A stretch of 35,624 nt of DNA from SIG307 sp964609025 (lineage in GTDB: Bacteria > Bacillota > Clostridia > Lachnospirales > Lachnospiraceae): the NCBI GenBank assembly GCA_964609025.1, contig CAZSQM010000027.1, forward strand, positions 1 to 35,624. Reading direction: 5' to 3'. Numbering within the stretch: the stretch's first letter is position 1; every line of letters begins with the position of its first letter. Positions 30,049 through 35,624 of this stretch are shown one piece after another. The notes beneath the pieces are model-generated. The model was not told the origin of the DNA. It ran no database searches and saw only the letters and a list, made by a program, of their open reading frames with translations. A program made the translations under genes and the position numbers.

Positions 30049-31501
30049 TTTTTTGTAAACACTGCTTTTTATTCCGGTTTTCTTGTTTTTCAGTTTTCTC
30101 TTGCTTCCTCTTTAATTTCTCCCTTACACTCTCTTGTACATGTCTTCCTCCAGCCGCTTGTTCTGCTTTCTTTTCCACTTTGGTATATGTTTCATATTCT
30201 GCTTTCGTAGCCCTGTATTTAGTCATAAACTCTTTTACCGCCTTATACCCATATTGTTCCACTGTCATCTGCAAAAGTGGCTTTAAACCATCGATATCGC
30301 CCTTTAACTGCTCTATCTTCTCCTGTAGTTCCTTCCGGGCCTTACTCTTGAATACACCTTTGGTTCCGACAAGCACCTGCTCTGCTACTAACGATTCATT
30401 GTCCTTCCGGTAGATGGTTTTATTTATCTTATTGAGTTTCTGATATATCAGTGTCATAAACGAATATTCCGTTACCAGTGTCGGTCTCATTGTAGTCTCC
30501 AGCGCTTGCACTTCCTTTCCTTCACTTGCGGGCTCTGACACGATATGCTCTTCGTCCTTTTTCTTTCTACCGGACACCATCCGTATCAATAACTCCAGTG
30601 CATATATCGCCGCCATAATCATGCCCTGAAACAACGCCGGATTACTTCCTCCTCTTTGAATGGACGCTGTTGCTTTTCGGCTGATTTCCGTTCCCTTTAC
30701 CTCCATGATCTGTTCCTCCGGAACCCCGCTGACCAACGCTCTGTCTACGGTCTGGTTCCACTGGGTACGGACCTTGTTGTTTTCCTCTATCTGCTCTGCC
30801 TTTGGATTGTTTTTCCCAACCTTCTTCATCGGTAGGTACACGCCGGCTTTGTCAAACACCTGCAGCCTGTCCTTCTCATCCTTCACATAGATGTTGATAA
30901 GGTCCGTATAGGAACGTTTCACTTCGTCAAGAAAGCTATCCTGTTTGAACCGGGCATCCTTTTTCGTAAATAGTTTCCGCTCGTATACCTCTCCCTTCGG
31001 TACAATCCGGCCCCCCTCCCGAAGGTTGCCTACCTCGTCCAGTATTTCCTTTTTCGTGCGAACATGTTTGCTGTTCTCATCATAAAACATGTTCCGGGTA
31101 GCAATCTTCTCCATCGGCTCCTCCAATAGTCTCCGTTCCGCAAAAATGAGATGGATGTGATAATTGGTCTTCCGCTTGTTATGATGCAAGGCAGCCTTAC
31201 ATTCCACCTCGTATTTCTGCTTAAAATGCTCTGTAAAGAGCTTCAACAGTTTATCCGGCTCATAGTCTACGAAGCTCTCCGGAAGAGCAATAATCAGTTC
31301 TCTTGCCTCGATACATTTCCCATCCGTACCGCTCTTTGTAAACTCCTCTTGGTTACACTCCGCTAGTTCCGTCCAGAACTCCTTTTCCACAGTCTCATAC
31401 ACGGCATACAGATTTTCCTGTCTTGCATGGCTGGATATGTACCCGATTCTGCCCTTTACATTCGTCAGCTTCGACATCCGTATAAATGAATTTCTCCTCA
31501 C
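30032..31501 (-). CDS. MobA/MobL family relaxase
   Basis: A 489-aa DNA-nicking transfer protein of the MobQ class. The N-terminus has a Tyr-containing stretch (GRIGYISSHARQ) and the histidine metal motif HH...TNYHIHLIF (His106, His107, His115, His117) of HUH relaxases. The relaxase core covers about 1-250. A hydrophobic patch near 295-310 and a highly charged coiled-coil tail follow, with no helicase domain. The start is a GTG at 31501 after AAGGAGGAGAAACGC. The end is inside a 24-bp duplication. It would nick an oriT, probably in the region just upstream, and needs a conjugation machine supplied from elsewhere. Confidence 0.9.
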   Translation of the reverse strand: MRRNSFIRMSKLTNVKGRIGYISSHARQENLYAVYETVEKEFWTELAECNQEEFTKSGTDGKCIEARELIIALPESFVDYEPDKLLKLFTEHFKQKYEVECKAALHHNKRKTNYHIHLIFAERRLLEEPMEKIATRNMFYDENSKHVRTKKEILDEVGNLREGGRIVPKGEVYERKLFTKKDARFKQDSFLDEVKRSYTDLINIYVKDEKDRLQVFDKAGVYLPMKKVGKNNPKAEQIEENNKVRTQWNQTVDRALVSGVPEEQIMEVKGTEISRKATASIQRGGSNPALFQGMIMAAIYALELLIRMVSGRKKKDEEHIVSEPASEGKEVQALETTMRPTLVTEYSFMTLIYQKLNKINKTIYRKDNESLVAEQVLVGTKGVFKSKARKELQEKIEQLKGDIDGLKPLLQMTVEQYGYKAVKEFMTKYRATKAEYETYTKVEKKAEQAAGGRHVQESVREKLKRKQEKTEKQENRNKKQCLQKNDAVL

Positions 31502-31536
31502 GCGTTTCTCCTCCTTCCCCGTTCCGTATTGGTATT

Positions 31537-31597
31537 TTCTTCTATGAGTGGGTGCTTCGGCACCCGGTTACGAACTCCTGCCGTTTCCGGCAAATAA
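31537..31597. other. Candidate oriT region upstream of the relaxase gene
   Basis: Two compact hairpins lie just before the relaxase: GGGTGC-TTCG-GCACCC (31550-31565) and TGCCG-TTTC-CGGCA (31579-31592). Origins of transfer in mobilizable elements usually lie next to the relaxase gene and consist of such inverted repeats beside a nick site. I cannot identify the nick. Confidence 0.4.
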
Positions 31598-31628
31598 GCC
31601 CCCGGCAGGGCGAAATACGCCGAGGGCT
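31598..31628 (-). terminator. Probable terminator after the winged-helix gene
   Basis: AGCCCTCGGC pairs with GCCGGGGGCT (imperfect, central mismatch) directly after the stop codon, followed by TATTT on the minus strand. Confidence 0.5.
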
Positions 31629-32192
31629 CTATCGGCATCCAAGCAACGCCCTTTCGATTTCCTCCACATCACAATCCCTTTGCGGAAACTCATGAAATGC
31701 ATTCTTCTTTGCCCGATATGGAATTAAATTCTGTTTGTTCTTCTCCTCTGATAATTGATTCATAATAGATACTTTAGTATTAGATTCTTTCATATTAGAT
31801 TGTCGTCGCTTTTCCGTTGATGGTTTTTCCGCAGACCGATTTCCCGTTTGCGGATTATCCGTTTGTGGAAAATCGCCAGACGATGCTTTCCTTTTCTGGG
31901 GCACCTCATACACATCCCATTCATATCCGGCAAAAGTTCCGTCCGAATTCTTCTTTTGCCTCCGCACCAAATATCCGGACCGTTCCAATTCTTCAACACC
32001 GATTCTAATGCTGCGTTCCCCATCTTTCTTGAAAATCTTCTTCAATCCGGCAACCGAGAACACCCAATTATCCGGAAAGGACAATAACGTTACCAGCATT
32101 CCTCTTGCTTTCAGACTTAACTCCATGTCCCGAAAGATGCCAGCATCCAAATTTATATACTGCTTTTTACTATTACTTCTGTAAATTGCCAC
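31629..32192 (-). CDS. Winged-helix protein of mobile elements, possible replication initiator
   Basis: A 187-aa protein. Residues 1-95 resemble the N-terminal winged helix of phage/plasmid replisome organisers (YINLDAGIFRDMELSLKARG, then SVAGLKKIFKKDGERSIRIG). A low-complexity linker (about 100-145) with QTDNPQTGN and STEKRRQSNMKESNT is typical of this group in Firmicute plasmids and integrative elements. The C-terminus is short and charged. The start is a GTG at 32192 behind AAAGGGGAG. It may bind an origin in the excised circle, or act as a regulator. Confidence 0.7.
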   Translation of the reverse strand: MAIYRSNSKKQYINLDAGIFRDMELSLKARGMLVTLLSFPDNWVFSVAGLKKIFKKDGERSIRIGVEELERSGYLVRRQKKNSDGTFAGYEWDVYEVPQKRKASSGDFPQTDNPQTGNRSAEKPSTEKRRQSNMKESNTKVSIMNQLSEEKNKQNLIPYRAKKNAFHEFPQRDCDVEEIERALLGCR

Positions 32193-32231
32193 CCAGTTCT
32201 CCCCTTTCGTAAAAAATGATTGCTCTAAGGG

Positions 32232-32278
32232 AAAACCTCTGCTATACTTGACTTGTGGTATCAGATAGCAGAGGTTTT
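32232..32278. terminator. Bidirectional terminator after the integrase remnant
   Basis: AAAACCTCTGCTAT and ATAGCAGAGGTTTT pair perfectly (14 bp) around 19 bases; A/T runs at both ends let it work in either direction. Confidence 0.85.
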
Positions 32279-32285
32279 CTTGTTA

Positions 32286-33370
32286 TCACAAGTCCCGGCA
32301 GTTGCCGCTGTCGGGGCCGCTTTCTTTTTCAAAATCCAACATATCCGCTACTTTTCTTTGTCGATTTGGATATAAGTGACCGTAAGTATTCAGTGTAATT
32401 CGAATATCCTTATGTCCCACCCTCTCCTTAATCAGCAACGGTTCCACTCCCTTATTAATCAAATATGCCACATGGGAATGTCTCAAATCATGTACCCGGA
32501 TTCTCTTTACTCCTGACTTCTCCATCTGATGCTTCATCTTATGCTGTACTGCTTCCTGCACAATAGGGAACAGCCTTTCATTATCCGGCATTCCGTAATG
32601 AGCTTCAACAAAATCCTGAATCTCACATTTCAAAAACTCCGGAATCTCTACCACACGAATCGACTGCTTTGTCTTCGGTTCCGTTATCATATCCTTTCGT
32701 TCTGTCCGATAATGGGTCTTTGTAATATGAATACGGTTTTCCTAAAAATCCACATCCTTTGGTGTCAGTGCAAGCAACTCTCCGATTCTGCATCCTGTCC
32801 AAAACAATATTTCAAAGATAAGATAACACCTTGTCCCCGGTTCAAGTGTCTGCATGAACTGTCGATACTCTTGCAAAGTCCAAAAATCCAAACTTCTACT
32901 GTCCGAGGTCCCATCCGCTTTACTTTCTTGCAAGGGTTTGTTTCCAAATCATAGATACGTGCAGCATGGTTAAACAGACCGGTTAACTGATTCTGTATCA
33001 TTCGCAGATATGCTTCCGAGAAACCTTTGATCTGCATCTCATTCTGCCACTGAATGATTTGTGACGCCGTTATCTCATTCATCTTTTGAGTTCCGAAGTA
33101 TGGAATCAAGTGCTGTTGCATCATGTAGCGTTTATTCTTTAAGGAACGTTCCTTTAACTCGTTTTTCTTGTCCTCAAAGTATACTTCCATGAACTCTCCT
33201 AAATTCATATCCATACTTCTACTGTCACTCAGCTTCTTTTGTCTCTCATACTCCAATGCATCCCGCTTTGTTTCAAATCCACGCTTTCTGCGCTTTTTCT
33301 TTTCGCCCTTGGCATTCGTTTCAAACCATTGGGCCGTCCATTTCCTTGTGTCCTTCTCTTTGTACGCCAT
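32286..33370 (-). pseudogene. int: Tyrosine recombinase (integrase) gene broken by a frameshift and an amber codon
   Basis: The pieces join into a Tn916/phage-type integrase of about 360 residues. The first piece (ATG 33370) has the AP2-like arm-binding domain (RKWTAQWFETNAKGEKKKRR) and the core-binding domain (MNEITASQIIQWQNEM). After VKRMG the frame shifts at about 32905-32913 and continues as SLDFWTLQEYRQFMQ. The catalytic Arg is in GCRIGELL. DVDF is then followed by an in-frame TAG (32742-32744). The same frame resumes with ENRIHITKTHY and reaches HDLRHSH, GHKDI and the nucleophile in LNTYGHLYP. All catalytic residues survive, so the damage is recent. A sequencing error could explain one lesion, less likely both. 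Confidence 0.9.
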
Positions 33371-33379
33371 AGCTCTTCC

Positions 33380-33574
33380 TTAATTCATTACCGGTTCATA
33401 ACCGAACATCTTTGTAGCCCAAAACGCTCTCGGAATGCGCCCTACCATTGTAACATAGCCTCTCTGGCTCAATTCCTTGTTCATGGACTTAATCAACTTA
33501 TATGCGTGCGATTTGGAGCAATTCAGCTCCTTTGCCACATTCTCCGCACTCATCATGTATTGATAATGTGCCAT
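33380..33574 (-). CDS. Small HTH protein in the excisionase position
   Basis: A 64-aa protein with a helix-turn-helix at about 8-40 (SAENVAKELNCSKSHAYKLI) and a basic C-terminus (VGRIPRAFWATKMFGYEP). It lies 9 bp upstream of int in the same direction. GGAGG precedes the ATG by 8 bases. Small HTH proteins in this place usually act as recombination directionality factors or regulators of int. It is transcribed from the promoter that the dyad operators overlap. Confidence 0.75.
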   Translation of the reverse strand: MAHYQYMMSAENVAKELNCSKSHAYKLIKSMNKELSQRGYVTMVGRIPRAFWATKMFGYEPVMN

Positions 33575-33629
33575 TTGTCCATCCTCCCTTCCTTTTTATC
33601 CATCGGTGCATGTATTGTATTTTCTTCAT

Positions 33630-33749
33630 GTACGATTTTCGTACACTCATAATATTATATACCATGCATTTTATCAACTATTCGTAAATATATTTTTACG
33701 ATATTCGTAATTCTATTTTTTGTAATTTCCTCTTTTATATTTTTCGTAA
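33630..33749. promoter_or_regulatory. Divergent promoter/operator region of the element
   Basis: Two perfect dyads share the core TACGA-N3-TCGTA: GTACGA-TTT-TCGTAC at 33630-33644 and TTACGA-TAT-TCGTAA at 33696-33710. Extra half-sites TTCGTAA lie at 33681-33687 and 33743-33749. A minus-strand promoter for the HTH/int unit, TTGATA (complement of 33672-33677), 17 bp, TATTAT (complement of 33649-33654), has the first dyad over its start site. The last half-site lies next to TATGAT -10-like words for the repressor gene. This is the layout of a repressor that shuts off excision genes and controls itself. Confidence 0.75.
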
Positions 33750-33810
33750 ATATGATATGATAGTGGGAGAGGACTGCACTATATGCTTTGTGCTCAAAAG
33801 GAGGACACTT

Positions 33811-34293
33811 ATGGGTGACGGAAAGAAACTAAAAGAACACATTGATAACAAAGGAACCAATGTACGCAAGATTGCAAAAGAAACCGGCATCAGTGCAACT
33901 ACACTGTACTCGATTATACAGAAGGATTCCAATATTAGATTTGACTTTGCCCTTCGTCTGGCAAATGCTTTGGAGATTGACGTAAACGAAATCTGCTCTG
34001 CCAGTCCGTTTTCCGGCACAATTACCGAGGAAGAAATCTATCCGACTCTCCCGGACGGACTTCATGGGGCACTGGATTCCAGTCGTGTAAAGACTTACTT
34101 AAAGAATTCTCTCTATCCTTTGATGCATCTGTTCGGAAAGAACAGCATGCCGGATGTAGATAACCTACTAACTTCCTTTTATCAGTTGGATGATGAGGCA
34201 AGAAAAGAGGTTGTAGAAACGATACAGTTTAAGCTGCAATATCATAGAGATGCAGAACGTACAGAACAGGTAAAACAAATTAAAGGATGGTAA
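33811..34293 (+). CDS. XRE-family repressor of the element
   Basis: A 160-aa regulator. An N-terminal Cro/C1-type HTH (about 8-60) shows NVRKIAKETGISATTLYSII and ALRLANALEIDVNEIC. The rest is a helical domain of unknown ligand (SRVKTYLKNSLYPLMHLFGK, then FYQLDDEARKEVVETI). There is no metalloprotease or LexA-like cleavage site, so induction would differ from SOS. AAAGGAGG at 33797-33804 fixes the ATG at 33811; a longer frame starts at 33757. It is divergent from the HTH/int unit and probably binds the TACGA-N3-TCGTA dyads between them. Confidence 0.85.
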   Translation: MGDGKKLKEHIDNKGTNVRKIAKETGISATTLYSIIQKDSNIRFDFALRLANALEIDVNEICSASPFSGTITEEEIYPTLPDGLHGALDSSRVKTYLKNSLYPLMHLFGKNSMPDVDNLLTSFYQLDDEARKEVVETIQFKLQYHRDAERTEQVKQIKGW

Positions 34294-34301
34294 AAAGAAG
34301 C

Positions 34302-34335
34302 ACCGGTGAATGAATGTGAAAATTCACCGGTTTTT
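34302..34335 (+). terminator. Terminator of the repressor gene
   Basis: ACCGGTGAAT and ATTCACCGGT pair perfectly (10 bp) around 10 bases, followed by TTTTT. Confidence 0.88.
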
Positions 34336-34340
34336 CATTT

Positions 34341-34360
34341 TTGGCACCGTTTTAGTGCCA
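34341..34360. other. Candidate integrase arm sites, right end
   Basis: TTGGCACC (34341-34348) with an inverted GTGCCA (34355-34360). The direct word matches the pair near the left end at 25476-25494. Confidence 0.45.
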
Positions 34361-34391
34361 TTCACCTATTTTCTATCTTAATTGAAGTTGT

Positions 34392-34424
34392 AAAAAGGCT
34401 CCCAGGAAAAATCCTGAAAGCCTT
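34392..34424 (-). terminator. Terminator of tuf, lying inside the element
   Basis: On the minus strand AAGGCT...AGGA pairs with TCCT...AGCCTT (13 bp with wobbles), followed by TTTTT. It lies on the element side of the attachment core, so tuf now uses a terminator that came with the element. Confidence 0.75.
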
Positions 34425-34458
34425 GATTTTACTGGATTTGTAGAACTATCACTAAGGA

Positions 34459-35624
34459 TTACTCAATGATGTTTACAACCTTACCGGAACCTACGGTACG
34501 ACCACCCTCACGGATAGCGAAAGTAAGACCCTGCTCCATAGCGATCGGATGGATGAGCTCAATGGTCATCTCAATGTTATCGCCCGGCATGCACATCTCA
34601 ACGCCGTCCGGAAGATTTACAACACCGGTAACGTCGGTGGTTCTGAAATAGAACTGCGGTCTGTAATTACCGAAGAACGGAGTATGACGTCCGCCTTCTT
34701 CCTTGGTCAGAACGTATACCTGAGCGGTAAACTTCTTGTGGCAGGTAACGGTACCCGGCTTACAGATAACCTGACCTCTTACGATATCGGTTCTCTGGAT
34801 ACCACGAAGGAGTGCACCGATGTTATCACCAGCCTGAGCCTCATCAAGGAGCTTACGGAACATTTCGATACCGGTTACAACGGTCTTTCTGTTCTCTTCC
34901 TTAACACCTACGATTTCAACTTCGTCGTTCAAATGAAGAACACCACGCTCTACACGACCGGTTGCTACGGTACCACGACCGGTAATCGTGAAGACATCCT
35001 CTACCGGCATAAGGAACGGCTTATCGGTCTCTCTCTGCGGATCCGGGATATACTCGTCGATAACGTCGAAGAGCTCAAGAATCTTGTCGCCCCACTCGCT
35101 GTTCGGATCTTCCAGAGCCTTTAATGCGGAACCCTTAACAATCGGGCAATCCTTGAAGTCGTACTCTTCAAGAACTTCGGTGATTTCCATTTCTACAAGC
35201 TCAAGGAGCTCCGGATCATCAACCATATCGCACTTATTCATGAATACAACGATATACGGTACACCTACCTGACGGGAAAGAAGGATGTGCTCCTTGGTCT
35301 GAGCCATTACACCGTCGGTAGCAGCTACAACGAGGATAGCACCATCCATCTGTGCAGCACCGGTAATCATGTTCTTAACGTAGTCAGCGTGACCTGGGCA
35401 GTCAACGTGAGCATAGTGACGCTTCTTGGACTCGTACTCAACGTGAGCGGTAGAAATGGTGATACCTCTTTCTCTCTCTTCCGGAGCCTTGTCGATCTGA
35501 TCGAATGCAACAGCCTCACCGGTACCAAGTCTTGCGTTAAGAGTCTTGGTGATTGCAGCGGTCAGAGTAGTCTTACCATGGTCAACGTGACCGATGGTAC
35601 CAATGTTACAATGCGGTTTGCTTC
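34459..35624 (-). CDS. tuf: Elongation factor Tu (5' end cut by the window edge)
   Basis: Delivers aminoacyl-tRNA to the ribosome as a GTPase. The visible 387 residues begin at about residue 9 (SKPHCNIGTIGHVDHGKTT) and run through GHVDHGKT (P-loop), the switch I region (DKAPEERERGITI), DCPGHADYV (G3), NKCD (G4) and the C-terminal beta-barrels to GSGKVVNIIE and TAA. The frame remains open to the window end; about 8-10 N-terminal residues are missing. Bases 34484-34512 (REGGRTVGSG) are duplicated at 25345-25373 and form the right attachment site, so the last codons after GSG and the terminator are element-borne but code for a normal EF-Tu end. Confidence 0.97.
   Translation of the reverse strand, partial: SKPHCNIGTIGHVDHGKTTLTAAITKTLNARLGTGEAVAFDQIDKAPEERERGITISTAHVEYESKKRHYAHVDCPGHADYVKNMITGAAQMDGAILVVAATDGVMAQTKEHILLSRQVGVPYIVVFMNKCDMVDDPELLELVEMEITEVLEEYDFKDCPIVKGSALKALEDPNSEWGDKILELFDVIDEYIPDPQRETDKPFLMPVEDVFTITGRGTVATGRVERGVLHLNDEVEIVGVKEENRKTVVTGIEMFRKLLDEAQAGDNIGALLRGIQRTDIVRGQVICKPGTVTCHKKFTAQVYVLTKEEGGRHTPFFGNYRPQFYFRTTDVTGVVNLPDGVEMCMPGDNIEMTIELIHPIAMEQGLTFAIREGGRTVGSGKVVNIIE
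34480..34512. other. Right attachment site, inside the 3' end of tuf
   Basis: Bases 34484-34512 are identical to 25345-25373 (29 bp, same orientation), 23-54 bp before the end of tuf. Confidence 0.85.

Larger units (their letters stand above)
25345..34512. mobile_element. Integrative mobilizable element inserted in the 3' end of tuf
   Basis: The segment is bounded by 29-bp exact direct repeats and carries, from its tuf end, an XRE repressor, an excisionase-like HTH protein, a tyrosine integrase (now broken), a winged-helix protein, a MobA/MobL relaxase and a secreted metalloprotease cargo gene with a small partner. No type IV secretion genes are present, so it would need a helper. It is clearly richer in A and T than its left flank. 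Tyrosine-recombinase elements commonly use the 3' end of a housekeeping gene and restore it; here tuf keeps an intact end and terminator. The int defects mean it is probably trapped. Confidence 0.85.

Noticed and set aside
32529..32954. Plus-strand frame of 141 codons over the integrase
   Set aside because: It is antisense to clear integrase motifs; it is open only because the integrase frame is damaged.
25345..34512. A complete conjugative element or prophage
   Set aside because: No type IV secretion, coupling protein, capsid or terminase genes are present; only mobilisation functions are seen.

Overview
The window looks like chromosomal DNA of an anaerobic gut-type Firmicute, most likely Lachnospiraceae. 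The signs are strong AGGAGG ribosome binding sites, a tyrosine T-box leader, AgrC/LytTR-type and NarL-type two-component pairs, LicD-rich surface genes, an HTH-desulfoferrodoxin fusion and a small Cys/Gly-rich protein of a kind common in that family. Genus cannot be fixed from sequence alone. Most genes lie on the minus strand, and no rRNA, tRNA or CRISPR array is visible.

Left part (1-9.5 kb). An AT-rich GHKL histidine kinase and LytTR regulator end beside a tandem repeat that resembles a LytTR operator for a gene off the left edge. Two 80-bp tandem intergenic repeats, a Nudix hydrolase, and tyrS with consensus promoter and T-box follow. Next come a hybrid sensor kinase, a divergent cytoplasmic GH13 glycosidase, and an XRE-type HTH fused to a complete two-iron superoxide reductase (desulfoferrodoxin).

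Middle part (9.5-25.2 kb). A LacI-type ligand-binding domain is fused to a GGDEF diguanylate cyclase. A probable operon runs GT2-LicD fusion, LicD, UDP-sugar pyrophosphorylase, flavin reductase, small membrane protein, EamA transporter. Then a Cys/Gly-rich small protein with a sigma-K-like promoter, the wreck of an AraC regulator, and an ABC exporter (permease-ATPase-permease) next to a NarL-type two-component system. A MerR-methyltransferase fusion with a classic 19-bp-spacer promoter, a sugar O-acetyltransferase and a 52-aa small gene complete it.

Right part (25.3-34.5 kb). A roughly 9.1-kb AT-rich element is bounded by a 29-bp exact direct repeat whose right copy is the 3' end of tuf. It holds a tyrosine integrase broken by a frameshift and an amber codon, a small HTH protein in the excisionase position, a divergent XRE repressor with dyad operators, a winged-helix protein, a MobA/MobL relaxase with a candidate oriT, and one large cargo gene. 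The cargo is a secreted 1283-aa protein with two CBM2-like modules, thrombospondin type 3 calcium repeats, a degenerate vWA-like region and a C-terminal metzincin protease motif, followed by a small membrane protein. A consensus promoter, a c-di-GMP-I riboswitch and a terminator precede it, so the element's cargo appears to be wired to the host's c-di-GMP level. The window also carries one possible c-di-GMP source, the sugar-sensor GGDEF protein. The window ends inside tuf.
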